Source of the DNA: Acorus gramineus
Taxonomy: Eukaryota; Streptophyta; Magnoliopsida; Acorales; Acoraceae
Reading direction: 5' to 3'
Length of the DNA stretch: 64,000 bases
NCBI GenBank assembly: GCA_030737835.1
Contig: CM060851.1
Location: 1,426,001-1,490,000, forward strand
Positions 15,166 through 28,200 of this stretch are shown here, piece after piece. The notes below the pieces were generated by a model. It saw only the letters and a list, made by a program, of their open reading frames with translations. It did no database searches and had not been told where the DNA came from. Every line of letters starts with the position of its first letter. Position 1 is the stretch's first letter. The position numbers and the translations under genes are program-made.

Positions 15166-15174
15166 TATATAAAG
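15166..15174 (+). promoter_or_regulatory. TATA box of the jacalin-like pseudogene
   Basis: tatataaag about 360 bp before the first recognised jacalin exon, preceded by a (ctcat)n run at 15141-15160. About 100-160 bp further upstream are ACGT motifs (gacacgtcag near 15005, tgctgacgtgg near 15042) of the kind bound by bZIP factors in stress-responsive plant promoters. Confidence 0.5.
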
Positions 15175-15524
15175 GGATCCATAGTGGAAGTCCTCAACAA
15201 ACAAACCTTTTAATTTAGTTTGGGACCTAACCTTTTTGTCATCTTATTAATTCCTCCTTTGTAAGTTGTCACTCTTTTTAATTCCCCCAATTTTGTTAAT
15301 GTGTATCATGTGTTGATAGGTCAAAAAGTGTTTTTAAAGTGTAGATTTCATTTATTAAAAATCAACAAAATAGCTAGTTTTCTAAAGAGCACCGTTTTTA
15401 TTAAAAAGCTAGTCAGTCTCAACAGCATTTCAATGAAAAAAAATTTATGAAGATTTGTTTCAAACACGACATTAGTTGATGTAAATGATTAAATTTATGA
15501 CTTCTTAATATGTTGGAACAACAG

Positions 15525-16446
15525 GAAAGTTCAAAAGATGGTGTTGGTCGGAGTAGGGCCATTCGGCGGGAAAGGCGGGGTTGCATTCGATTACGATAAT
15601 ACTATCGCCATCAAGAAGATCATCATCTACTCCAGTGACTGTCGATTTGATTTGTTTCGAGTGCGATCAGGAAGACGGAACTACTTCATGGTCCAAAAAG
15701 CTTGGTAGGATCAAAACATGAGGAGGTAACAAAGATTGGAGGATTTCAAATGTCATTTATATGAATATTCCAACAGAAAAAAAATGATAGTAAACGTCAA
15801 GCTTAATGATGTTTCAATAGCATTTTCTTATCATATTTATTTGGTTTTTTTTTTCTTGTAGGTTGTTTTCGATTATCCTTATGAGTATCTCAAACAGATC
15901 GATGGTTGCTATAAAAGCTTCTCGGATGATTCACTTATAATCAAATCTCTCACATTTTTCACTAACAAAGCCATGTATGGTCCATATGGGACTGATGATA
16001 GCATTTCAACTTTCACAATTCCAACAAAGGATTCTGAGATTGTTGGATTCTTTGGAGCTTCGGGGAAGTACCTCGACAAAATTGGCGTTTACCTCAAGCC
16101 TCGCGACGAGCCTGAGTCGCGCTCTGCGTAAGATTACGCAATTTAACAACTTAAATAAAGTAAGGTTAGTACTGGGATCAGTAATCTACTGAAAATTCTT
16201 GTGTTGTACCCGTATTTCAGTGTCTGACAAATTGAATTTGAAGCTTGTGGATTCAAGTTCCCATGCTTAGCTGCACACACAAAAAAAGGGGAAAGTTAAG
16301 GATATTTTAAATCACATAAAATTATTTGTAAATTTTTAATTTACCCTTTCAAATTAATATTTGTGTTATATGAGTACATACTTGATTCATATATAAATTT
16401 AATTACAGAATTACTGATATTATTTACATTTCTCTTGTAGGAAGGC
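15525..16446 (+). pseudogene. Jacalin-related lectin gene, probably a pseudogene
   Basis: An exon from 15525 reads KVQKMVLVGVGPFGGKGG, the start of a mannose-type jacalin domain. Near 15640 the reading frame shifts (IIIYSSD, then VDLICFECDQEDGTTSWSKK in another frame), and an in-frame TGA follows KKLGRIKT at about 15719. After an intron, the exon 15862-16127 is perfectly kept: VVFDYPYEYLKQIDGCY, SLTFFTNKAMYGPYG and GFFGASGKYLDKIGVYLKP, the second half of the fold with its carbohydrate-loop residues GxxxxYLD. A donor GTAAGA at 16128 and an acceptor at 16440 would add AKA and a stop at 16451; without splicing the stop is at 16129. A first exon, if any, was not found. The frameshift and stop suggest a recent pseudogene, unless they are assembly errors. 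Intact relatives are cytosolic or nuclear mannose-binding defence lectins. Confidence 0.7.
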
Positions 16447-17111
16447 CTGAATAAGTGATGAAGGTGTGGCATCTACCATTACTTTCATTGATGTTGCTCG
16501 GCTTCTGCTGCTATTTATGTGTCAATGTTGTACTAGGATTGGGTTATCTAGGATTGGGTTATCTACTGTGTTTGATGTGTACCTATGTTTGTTGCATGAT
16601 TAATTGGATTTTGGTATGAAACTATCTGCCTAGTTATTATGAAATTTGAGGTTGTGTTTGGAGCTTAAGAATGTGTTCTGTTTGGACATTAAATAGCAAA
16701 ACCCAAGGTTGGATGGAAATATCTAAATCAAAGATGTTTTTGGTTTTTTCATAAAAGAAAGCCAACCTTTGAAAATAATAAACCAAAAATCTTAAATTGA
16801 CCTTTCCTTTGGGAGTGACCATCGATATGTACAGAGAGCTCAAATATCCTTTGAACAATCTATTTGAATCACCTCTTCATGACTTATAAATAAAAAATAA
16901 AGTGGATGGGAGTCATGGGACACATTGAATCAATATGTTCGTATTTTATTTTATTCTCATAATAAAAGAGCCAACCGTGCAAATCTCCTTAAACATGCAC
17001 AAACTTCCATGAAGTGTTGAATATTAAGGTTATAATTACTAACCTCATTAACATGCAAATCTCCTGTGATGACTAGAAATTCCAACAAAAAAAATTCAAT
17101 CATCAATTAGC

Positions 17112-17393
17112 CTACACTAACCAATCATTGATCAAGAGACCCTTTGATTGGAATTCTTGATTTAAATTTAGTACCACCTTGTCTGTCTTTATACCACTTC
17201 CAGGTCCTTCACCACCAATCTTGTCAGACCAAAGAGAAGTTTCATTTTGTATGTACTTGAACGTAATTGACCCAACTGCACCACCGGATTCGATACTGAT
17301 TTGTTCAATAGCACTGGAATTATGGTAATCAAATGACGTTGCACCATTGCCACCAAAGGGACCTACTCCGATCTCCAAATTCTCCTATACCAA
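17112..17393 (-). pseudogene. Truncated jacalin-related lectin fragment
   Basis: After an acceptor (ggtatag at about 17385) the - strand encodes ENLEIGVGPFGGNGATSFDY, then IEQISIESGGAVGSITFKYI and LWSDKIGGEGPGSGIKTDKV, the first two-thirds of a jacalin domain. The frame stays open to a stop at 17112, but the residues after KVVLNLNQEF no longer follow the family, and no exon for the second half (YLxxVxGxY, GKYLDxIGVYL) was found further down the - strand. It is a partial gene in the opposite orientation to the copy at 15525. It could be expressed as a shortened protein, but that is doubtful. Confidence 0.65.
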
Positions 17394-17399
17394 AAAAAC

Positions 17400-20180
17400 A
17401 TCAGCACATGTTACAAGACTTGGATTGTATCACTTGCATTCATCGACTACGGTGTTTTTATCTCACCATTTGAAGTAACAATGTGAAGAGAGGCTCTGGT
17501 TCAATTTAAATCTGTGAAAAACTGTTACATTATAACCATGTTTAGTATGGCAATAACAATAGACTGAGGCATATAGAGAATAACAGAGTGATCATTGAAA
17601 GCTAAATAACTAAATAAAACTGAATACAGTGAAGAATAGCCACAATGCCAACATGGATTAACCAGACAAGTTATACATAAGCAAAACATTCTATTAAAGA
17701 ACATCAGCATTACTGTTAATAGTTCCTTTTCGTGTTAATTTTTTCTTCTTTAAATAAATGGCTACTACTTGAAATTTGGTCCAAAGAAAGCTTTGATTCT
17801 CTCACACAGTGGATGTATTTTCAACCAGGAATGTTCGTCTAAGATCAAACTAAATATGTACTTCTATCTTTGTCTTAGGTCCCTCCCCACACCGATGTCT
17901 AAAGAATTGATTTTTAAATAAATGATTTTTCATAAAGCTTTCATAAAAACTTGATTTTTGTTACACAAATGAAAACAAAATTTAGAACAGCTTTTTGAAA
18001 AAAAAAATCAATTCTGCAAAAAGCAAAATCCATCCGAAACTTGGTTCTAAGGGGCCTTCATTAACAAAAGATAATAAGGGGAACACCATAATTGGTTTCA
18101 TTTTTCCCATGTATTAAAGAATTAGAAAAACTAGTCTCAAAACATATCTAATGACATAGAAAACTCAAAAAAAACAAAAGCCTAAGGTATCATTTGAAAA
18201 TGGGTTTGGACAACTTTCGAAGATTCTGCAATTCATGTTTAATCCAAACTCATTTTCAAACTTTTCAATGTTTTCAGCTTATGAATAAAGCAAAGAAATC
18301 TAGCAAAAACATGTTTTCTAAAATGTTATTTTCAAAAGTTGTTTGAAGGGAAAAAAAAATTTCAAACTTGTTTCCAATTGCCACTACCTAGCATAAAGAT
18401 TAACAATAACAAAAAAAAAGAACACACAAACACCCCTTTATGGGGGACAGGGGGGCCTTTCATAATATTTTCTACTTTATAAGGGATTTTCAGATAATGT
18501 ATTTCTTCTGAAAATGCATCCCAGGACTTACAAATCCACCAAATGAAACAAAAAGTGTTGCTAATTCAAATTAGGTTCAAAAGAAAGAGAAAGTGCTTCA
18601 TTTACACAAGTGCTGTAAATTCAACTTTAGAATATGTCAGGATGAACATCAAATATTTGTCTAAAACTCAAACTCAGTGAATATACCATCTGTTTTTTTT
18701 TTTTTTTTTTAAGAACATCAGTACTTTTTTTCACTAACCCTAAAGTGTGACTTCAATCATGTGTGGACAGTCTACTCTGTAGTCTGTACATACTATGGGC
18801 CTTGTAACATATACGGATATACCCATTTCAACAAGCAAAGTAAACGATGTGAACAAGTTCGTACATGTAAAACAAGATAGAAAATGAAGTTTGAATGAAA
18901 AAGGTTGTACCTCCAGAAGGTTGAGAGAGTGCTCCAAAGAGGGATTGATAGGACTAAATTGTTGAACAATATGAATTATATAAGGCATGAACGAGTCATT
19001 TGGACTTCCCAAAAAAAAATATATTTGTTTTAAAAGCATAAATGGGTCTTTTGGAATTCTCCAACAATAAATTAAACATGTAACTAGCACATCCATTATT
19101 AAAAAAAAAAAAAAAAAATTGAGAATCTAATATAGAAGACCCATTTGAATTCCTTTTATCCCACACAAGTAGGTTATAAAAGCACCGTAGATTAGGGCAG
19201 TCACACTCAAAAAGTAATACTACCATAGAGGGAAAGCATGGGACCTAGCATTTGCAAATCATTCTGAAATAAATAATTATTTTTGCATAAATGAATAATA
19301 AGACATTTATTTTTTTGTTTTTTTAATTATTTTTGTTGGAAAACACAAAAATAAATTTTTTGTTGTTTGATCATGGATAAATTACGGATAAAAAATAATA
19401 ATACGTAGATAAAGATTTATAAAATGTAAAAAAAAAATTAATATATGAGTCCCTGATGCATAAAAGTTAATTTGACATGTAAACCCTTTGTAGGAATAAA
19501 TTGAATGGAATATTATAATTATAAGGGGATCTGAAAATCTGGAATACTAGATTATTATCACATATTCTCACATATTGTGAATAAAAAGTGAATAAGACGT
19601 TGGTAATGCGACTTACCCAAGGGACCATCTATGAAAGTCCTTGAATCCTAAAGATTGAGATTTTATTTTATTTATTGTTCAATTAAAAAAAAATGATATA
19701 TTGGATTATTTGTTATTTTCATTTCTTTGGTTTTATTTTAAATTCGCCTTTTTAGTTTATTATTTATTTTCTTTCTTTTAATTGAATCATCCCTTTTTAA
19801 TTTTGTGTTTTACTTATTTATCTATCTATCTGTTTTATTGAAATTTACTTTTGTCACGGTAGTTGTGTAAAATAATTGAATGTTAATTCCAAAAATCTTC
19901 CAAATTAAATTGCATTAAAAATTGTTGCCACTGAAACCTGGTATAAATAAAGCCAATATAAACATGTATCATACATAGTCACATGTCTAAGCTTTCATCT
20001 TGAAGACCAGAGCTACAAAATGGGATTGATCACACTACTCAACTTGATATTCCAAAACTAAAAAAAATTAGAAACTTAACTCATAAAATTAGTCACAGAA
20101 ACAACAGAACAATCTGAGCTGAAGAAGGAAAATCTGAGTCATTCTGAATTCTACACTCCTTGATCAAGACAACAACAGAA
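17400..20180. other. Spacer between lectin remnants and BEL1-like gene
   Basis: AT-rich. About 17890-18060 and 18185-18370 contain imperfect inverted stretches with A/T tracts that look like worn MITEs. There are poly-T/poly-A runs at about 18691-18710 and 19099-19118. No gene was recognised. Confidence 0.35.
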
Positions 20181-20182
20181 TA

Positions 20183-21704
20183 TCATGTAGCTTCAGCACA
20201 TTCTTCTTGGTACATAAATTCTATCATCGGCTTCCATAGTCGAACGCGAGCATTTATAAACCAATTCGAAACCTGCAAACACCATCATTATCAAATCAGT
20301 TCCAGATTCACACAAACAAGACCTCTAATGTTGCTATAAATTATAATTACTTGGTTCCTAGTTAGGCCTGTCTGCAGTGCTAGCATTCGCTTCTCACAAT
20401 TGCTAGGATAACTGTACCAGAAACAAGTATCAGTGACAATAAACATGGGATGTCATCCAGTCAGTGTTGGATCCTATCAGTTTTCGAGAGCTCTCAATGA
20501 GTGACTGAGAGAGTCCCACATTGGGAACAGCATTGACTGGATCTCATCTCAATAAACATTTAATGCAGTATATCGAATGTAAGTTTTCGAAATATAAAGA
20601 CTTAACGGATGGAGGAAGTGCTCAAAAAGCCAAGCGCGAAGGATCGAAATCGAGTTCACTGGTAAACCTCTTAATGGGTGGCTCCAAGAATGGCTGGACT
20701 GAATTGGGTTGACATTGCGAAAGCTGAATTGTGTTCTTTCAGTAAGACTGAATCTTTCGATGACTCGTATTTGAGCGATCATTGTGTTTCGCAATCTACA
20801 GAAGTGCCTATACATTGCTTGGCTTGTGAGAGCAGTGTAGGACTTTGCAGCACCGGCGCCTGCAAATGTTTCGAACAATGATACCACATTGTCCATTTGT
20901 TTGCAGTACTGCTCGTACCTTCTATCAAGCTGAAAATTTTGAATATCATTATACAATATTCTAACACAAAACCAAGAACCAAAATGTGTCAATGATAAAC
21001 TTAGGCAGAGGAAACGAGTTTGGGCAGGTGTTAGAGATTCTGCTTTTACAGGAACCATATTTAATTCAAACTCATTTCCAAATGCCCCAGGGATCCCAGC
21101 TTTTAAAGACAACGAAAAGTAGTTTTTATATTACATCAGTTTATGTAACTTCTTTGTATTGATCAGCTATTACTATGACAAAAAGAAGATAAAAGAGAGG
21201 AAACAGAGACATGAGTATAATTCATACCTCATCCAACAGGGCAAACAGCTTTGGGATTCTAGACTGAATGTTGCCTCTCTCATCTATCGAATGCTGATGA
21301 TGGCGTGACGCGTTTAATTCACAAAAATTTAATAATCCGTCCAGTGCATCCATTTTAAACTCTTTCACTGAAGGAAGCTCAGCAGCATCACTAACACCAA
21401 CAACTTCATCAAGCAACTGCTTTGCCAGCCTCAGATACTTTGAATTCTGAAGAACAGAAGCCAATCCACTTCTTTCTTCTGCAAACACATTATTAAAACC
21501 TTCATGGTTGATAATTATGTCTTTCTGCACTTGTTGGTGTGAACAGGTTGGAGGGACATGACCACCAAGAGTCAGTGATAGACTATGGCTTCGAGTTATT
21601 TGAAATTCCTCGTACGACTGATTGATTGATCGTGAGTCCTTCGGATGAACAAAATCAATTTGGATTCTTCTATCACTACCCGTGGCGGAGTCTTGGAGAA
21701 CCAT
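20183..21704 (-). CDS. Compact BEL1-like homeodomain protein
   Basis: Four exons on the - strand: 21704-21228, 20929-20607, 20411-20351 and 20272-20183, in phase, 316 aa. Residues 41-48 (SLSLTLGG) are a ZIBEL-like motif. [17 protein letters not shown] (88-104) is the SKY box. The BELL helix region continues across the first splice ([18 protein letters not shown]). The TALE homeodomain starts near residue 245 ([20 protein letters not shown]) with the three-residue loop HPYPSN and recognition helix [15 protein letters not shown]; the contact Asn and Arg are present. BELL proteins pair with KNOX proteins in the nucleus and control meristem and organ patterning. It is much shorter than usual (500-700 aa): the N-terminus is reduced, the BELL spacer is lost, and it stops 12 residues after [11 protein letters not shown]. 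Intron positions equal those of the neighbour at 25231-30147. Confidence 0.88.
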
Positions 21705-24118
21705 AGGAAAACATGAGCATGGATGATGTTTTGAGGACTAGTGATCCGGTCTAATAGAAACTAGTACCAGAATTTTTATCTGTAAGAAGGTAACAATGGA
21801 GGTGGGTTAAGACTAAAAAACTATAGAAGCCAATCTCACAAAAATTTAGATCACTTTAAGAAATGAAAATGGCAGCATTGGTGGTTCTGTGGAGAAGATT
21901 GTCTAGTTTATCTGATTTGAAGAATTGGGTACTTGATGGCCATGGTTAATCTGAAAGGTCACACTAAGAAACAAACACATGAAAAATGTTGGGAACCTGA
22001 TTTGAAAAGAAGCTTTTCATTTAAAGCTGCTTTTGAAATTAGACTTTGAGGAAGGGTATTTTTGTTGGATTCCTGAAAAGCTTTTTTTTCATTGTTCATG
22101 GCTATGAGTTATTTTTTGCATTCCTCTAAAGTTGAGACCACTTGGGGCATTTGGGTACACATTTTGGTTAATAATTTCTACAAAAGAAAATCATCCAATG
22201 TATATATGCAAGCGCTACCTAAGGTAGGATTTGGAAACCTTTCTGAAAAGTGAAAAAAAAAGTTTTTCACTTGAGCCATTTTTTAAATTAGATTCTTCAA
22301 AGGCATACATTTGTTGGATTCTAAAATGCTTTTTCACTATTTATATATACTAAAAATTGCGATCTATGTTTGAAAATATATTTATGTTAAGTTGATTCAT
22401 TCAAAAACAGAATCAACAAAAAAACGTGTTTCCAAAAGCTACCTAAAATTGCATCAATGTAAAGGAAACAAGCCACTGTTCCATCACTGAAGCAGAGAAG
22501 GAGAATATACATCTTTATAAGAGAGAATATATAATATAGAGAGAGTTAAAAGAACAACAATAATAAATAGCTAACAACCTCTCTGTGTTTTGGAATTTCT
22601 GGGAAGTCAATATGCTCAATGGAATCAGATTTTCAAAAAAGAAGAAAATAGACAAAAGCAAGGAAAAAAAAAACTGTAATGATATATTCCTACAACAGTA
22701 TAGAGTGAGAGATGGAAACAAAGTTGCAAGCATATATGAAAGTTACAAGTTCCATTTACAAGGGACCCATGGAAATAATTGAAGCAAAACTCAACCAATT
22801 ACATCATCTAATTCAAAACACCAGTTTGTCATTCCTACAAGAAACCAAAGAATGACAGAAGAGAATATATAAAAGTCAAAAAAAAAAAAATACACACATA
22901 CCATGTTTCTCCACCCCAACAAGAAACAAAAAGACCCAATCAAAGGACAATGAAAGAAGGAAACTGAAAGCAGAGTTGGGGGTGTGTTATTGGTGGTCCA
23001 AACAGAAAATTAAATAAATAGATTTTAAAAGTTCAGCTTTGAAGTATGCAATCTTGTGATGGCTCAGTCCAACATATTATATTTTATTATGTTGCTTTAT
23101 TGGGTAGTAAATATACAGCTTTTCTTTGTCTGATTCACTGCCTCATTTTTTATTTTTTTTTGTTCATTGGAGGTTGTGTATGATATGATGGTGTGATCTG
23201 TGTAAAATTTGAGCATTATGTTATCTTTCTCAGTCACAGGCTTCTTCCAGTTTGTCCATGGCACATGGGGAATAGTTATTCCCCTTTGATCAATGTTATA
23301 GTGTTAAAAATTTTCAATAAAACAAAAGGAGCTTCAAATCACATCTGGGTATCATGTAGTAATAGTTATTTTCCTTTGATGTTCAGCATGTGTTCCATTT
23401 AGTACGGTGCGTGTGTATTCTCATAAAATTCTATGTTGGTGTGAGTGCAGCGATGATGATTGTGATTAACTTTTTAAATTATGAAAAATGTAATAAACCA
23501 TAATTCATTCGAACTAAATTATGAAGATACTAAACACATTGTTCGATGAACAAAAATATGTTTAGTTGATTAAGTGCAAAAAAATATCCAATCAGACTAT
23601 TGTTAAGAGCACTCACTAGTCACTGTGTATTGGATCATTTTGTGTGGATGTGAACTATAAAAGTGACTGTGGGTCTTCTCTTAAACCCTCTGGTTTCTTT
23701 TGTCTGATGGGTTTGTCTTTTTCAGTTTTTTTTTTTTCACTGCATGAGCAAATGTTGGCTGCTTTTGGGATAACTGTCAGAATAACTTCATATGGTTTGT
23801 CCTGCCTGCATGTCCAGAAGGGTGGATAAATTCTGGCTCATGACTCATGAATCACTGCACCATGCAATTATATCTTTCTTTCTTTTTTCTCCAATCATAA
23901 TAAAACAGGAAGGGGGGGGGGGGGGGTGAAGGTTGTGGTGGGTCCATTTTGCTTTGTCTGACATGGTTGATCTTTAGACTGGTTGCTTGTGCAATGGAAT
24001 TTGATTTACAAGGGGCAGCAAGTGCCATCATTTGTTTTGAGATGGATGGTTGAGCTTTTTATAAACAACACTAATACACACTTGTCTATTTTGTAACCCA
24101 TTTTACAACCACACACAT

Positions 24119-24354
24119 TATGGGACCGTTTGAAAACACGTATAAAAAATAAGATTTTGAATAAAGTGGTTTAAATAGAATTGATTATTAGAAAGTGGAT
24201 TTTTTTGTTTTTTAAAAATCAATTTTTTTGTACTGAAAACTAAAAATAAATTTTTAATTAAGTCAGTTTTTAGAATGATTTGACAACACTTTTTAACTTT
24301 TTACTCAATTAAAAACGGAATCACTTTTTAAAAGCGTTTCCAAACGGGGCCTAA
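24119..24354. mobile_element. MITE, family A, copy 2
   Basis: About 236 bp, in the opposite orientation to copy 1 at 4009-4260. The ends are tatgggaccgtttg and ccaaacggggcctaag. The internal blocks ttttgaataaagtggtttaa and aagcgtttcc match copy 1. Non-coding. Confidence 0.7.
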
Positions 24355-24560
24355 GATAACGTTGCATATACTACGCTATCACAATGTGTAGTATAAAAAA
24401 TATATCATTTTTTTAATACAAAAAAAAATATATTAATGTATCTTCGTATATACTTCATGTCATATAGCATCATGTACTTCAATAGGAGAGTGATTTTTTA
24501 AAAAAAAATCATTGCGGACTACTATTGGAGCTGCACAAGGGGCTAAACATATCATTTTCC
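24355..24560. repeat. AT-rich dispersed repeat
   Basis: Contains actacgctatcacaatgtg, tatatacttcatgtcatata and ggggctaaacatatcatttt. Closely similar phrases recur near 11390-11450, 39955-40170, 40340-40390 and 42540-42700, so this is a dispersed family, probably non-autonomous. No ends were fixed. Confidence 0.45.
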
Positions 24561-25230
24561 TTCTATCAAAAAATGGATGACTAAGCATTTAGGCCCCTGA
24601 GTTTATTTTCTATTAACCAAAGAATATTCATATAAGATTCCGGAGTAAATTTATCTAAGGCTTAGTTTAACAAAGGATTAAAGTTTTAAAGATAAATTAT
24701 TCTAATTTTAGGAAATAAAAAAATCCATCAATTTTATCCACATTCACATTTATCAAAATTGAAATAAAAAATTAAGTTAATGTTACTTCAACCTTTAGAT
24801 GAAATAAAAAATCCCCCAACAAAACTTGTCTCTTCATTCGGTGAAACAGAGAGAGAGAGATGGTGCCTCCGTTCCATGCATTCTTACAAAGGCATAAATA
24901 AAAAATTGAATGAGAGAGAGAGAGAACAACTATACTATACCCCAAGTTACATTTATGGGGACAACTCAAATTGAGTAATGTTACAAGATTACACAAAAAT
25001 ATGGCACCTTATCTTTACAACACTTGCTACTGAATGTGTATTGTATCCCACCAGCTTCTATTATATTACAATCTGTTTCCATACATAATTGTTTCCTTTC
25101 TATAACAACAATTGCAAGCATATATAGATGCCCAAGGAAGATCAGATCAGCCCCCTCAGGCACCATATATATATATATATATATGATGAAATTATTCTCC
25201 TTAGCTTCTTCAACCACAATCAATGGTTTC

Positions 25231-28200
25231 TCAAGCTACGAAATCGCGCAATAGGTGCGGTGGTCCGAACTTGTGCTGACGGTTCGTCAAGTTCAAGCAA
25301 TCATAGTCAGTTGATTCGGTGCCAACGGTGGAGGGCGCGTTGTACATGTCGTCCCCTCTCACTGTAACAAAGTCCTGTTGCAAGCCCAATGTGAGGGACA
25401 CCCCGCCACCTCCATTCCCAAACCTTCCCAATTCAGCCATCTGATAGGCCATGAACCTCCCATTGGCGTCGGGCTGGACTAGCCCGTTCTCTAGAAGACT
25501 ATAGTTCTCTGTGTTGGGACTTTGGTTTCTCATTTTGGAAGCCATGGCGTCCTCATTGTCATCATGCTCGTCTCCTGCTTTCGTTTGGTCACTGAATTGG
25601 CTGGCTTGGTTGTTTATGGACTTCATAGTCTGCTCGTCTCCCCAGTCTTCAGTTACTCTCGCATCGTCTCTCGCTCTCTGGGCATTGTCGGACGAGGAGT
25701 TGGAGTCCATTTCAATGTCACCAGTCTCTTCTTTGTACATCTCCTCCACCATGGGCTTCCATAAGCGCACGCGCGCATTTATGAACCAGTTGGAAACCTG
25801 AATTTCAACAAAGGAAGTGAATTGATAATAAGAAGGAAAACTAGAATTCAAATATGAATTGAGAGCCAGTTTGGTAACTTGGATTCAAAAGAAGAATTTT
25901 CCCTTCCATTAGAATCTAGATAGATTCATGTGAAAGATGGAGAAATCAAGGGAAATGTGCCTGAACAACCCGGGAATGATCACAGAAATGAAGGACTCCA
26001 AATGTCATTTAACTAGGTGCTCCGATAGGAGGAGAATGAGAAGGGTTATCAAACTGGCCTTGAATGGTTTTGGGTTGATGTCATTACCTGACTTCTCGTC
26101 AAACCAGTCTGCCTTGCGAGCATGAGCTTGTCCGAGTCCTTTGGATAGCTGATTAAGAAATAGATTTCATAAAACAACTCAAAAGGAAGGGAAAATGTAC
26201 TATTTTTTTGGACACACAAATGAACAACATGATGTGTAAGAAATGCACAGAAGTAATAAGATGCTTACGGATGAAGGAAATGCTCAAAGAGCCATGCGCG
26301 AAGGATTGTAACAGATGATTCAGGCAAACCCCTCTGGGGCCTCCACGCATGTTGTTGAACCATACCCAGTTGTTGAAAAGCCCTCTGTTGCCTCAGATGT
26401 TGGTCTATGAAACGGAGGCGGGATATACCTACACCTTTACTCCCATTTTGAGAGTCTTGTTCCCCAAGACTTCTTCTTGTGGCCCGAATCTGGCCGGTGA
26501 TAGCATCCCGCAGGCATCGGAAGTGTCGGGAGATTTTCTGAAGGGCGAGTGCGGTGTATGGTTTAGCACCCCCATTTCCTGCTATTGCGTCAAATGATGA
26601 TACAACGATCTGCATCTGGTGGAAGTACTGTTTGTATCTCCTGTCCACCTTCAAAGGGAAGAGGTTCATCAATTCATTCATCTTGTTGTGGCTTTCACAA
26701 CATAGTTATCTTATGCTACCATATTATCATATTGGGACGGAACTTATTTTTGGGCCTTTGAATTACATGCAAAAATTGCAGCCAAAACGCTGTCTTGATA
26801 TGCAAAAAAGCTAACCACTTGGTAATTTTCATTAACCAAACAATAAAGTCTGTTTTTGTTACCTATTATCTTTTCCTGCAAGTTTTTAGCAGTTGAAGAG
26901 ATGCATCAAACCATTAAAAACATTTGAACAATGATAGAAATGTGAGTACACAAACAAACGGACAAGCAGTTTCAATACAGTTGCCTGTCAAAACACTTCG
27001 ATAATCAAACTTAAGACGATGTCTGTAATGCATGTTTATTAGAAACTTTTGAATATCTTAATAATGAATACAATAGACTCAAAATCTCCAATAACAACTA
27101 CAACAGCTATAATTAGGCCTGATAGGAAGCTACCACAGGTTTTTCCTATCCATATACAATCATCAAACACTCTTTATGGAATAACAAAAAAGATCCAGCA
27201 CATAACCACTAAAGAACCAAGAAGAAATAGTATCTGATTAACAATTCATGATACACACCTCTATGCAAAAATTAATTCTCTCATTGCATAGGCAATCTTA
27301 ATCAACAGAGATATTTCTGCTGACCTATAAGATAAACATCATTAACCCCCCCCCCCCAAAAAAAAAATCATCTGATAAATTAACAAAGAATAAACTAGAT
27401 TTATCACATGTACTGAGTTGCTCAATGGATGTTTTAACTTAACCTCTCATTTGGCATTTAGCAACTGGTCACTGTAAAGCGCTATTCAGTAATAAAATCC
27501 ACATAGGAGAAAACAACCTTTATAAAACTAATATAATATGAAGGAAAGCAAATGTTTCTTTCATGTCCTCAAACAACTCTATGAACCTGGTTGACAACAA
27601 AATTTGCAAATTGCAATAATGTGGTCTTGGGACCCACCGCTTACATTAAAAATAATAAAAAAAAGAACCTCTATAAAGCTACATACAAGGTTGTATCTGG
27701 CACTAAATGATGTTCATACACCTCATTTTCAGTAACTTCTATATAAGAATACGCTTCTTTGATGCCAGCTGTCCAAGTTCTTGGACCCAATTGTGAGAAT
27801 TATGATTGTGACATTCTTCCATGATCCAGAAGAAACGAAAAAACATGGACATTACAAATCACACGTGTAAGTTATTGTATCGTGACATCTGGAAAATGAG
27901 ACATCATCGGCTAAGATCTTAGAGCAGACATATAATAAGCTTTTAGGCATGTACAGCCAATTTATTGCAAATCGACTTCAACAATTCCATTAAAGTTCGC
28001 CTCATTTATCTTCCAAAATTAGTCAGGAGATCGAAAATAGAATACTTTGCTGTCTCAGAAATCTGTGTGATATTATATCAGACGACTGAAAATCAACTGA
28101 CCATGAGGGTCATTAAAAATAATTATGCATCCTGAAAATGTACAGGCATAACAAATGAATAATCCAAGAAAAAGAAATGTTGCTTGTCAATGTATTTGAA

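Larger units (their letters stand above)
21705..25230. other. Upstream region of the compact BEL1-like gene and spacer
   Basis: Next to 21705 lies the 5' flank of the compact BEL1-like gene. About 21965-22080 and 22210-22340 are diverged copies of one another (ggaa.cct, tgttggattc..gaaaagctttttt), a local duplication of about 240 bp spacing. A run of 15 G lies at 23912-23926. The family A MITE at 24119 and an AT-rich repeat to about 24560 follow. The last 250 bp, with an (AT)n tract at about 25160-25183, is the 3'UTR of the next gene. Confidence 0.4.

Noticed and set aside
20460-20540. gtcccacattggga phrase in intron 2 of the compact BEL1-like gene as an LTR or SINE
   Set aside because: The phrase is common in plant repeats, but no element ends or second domain could be seen here.
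22851-22868. tgacagaagagaatatat resembles the first 12 bases of miR156
   Set aside because: The 3' part does not match and there is no surrounding hairpin of precursor size, so it is chance similarity.
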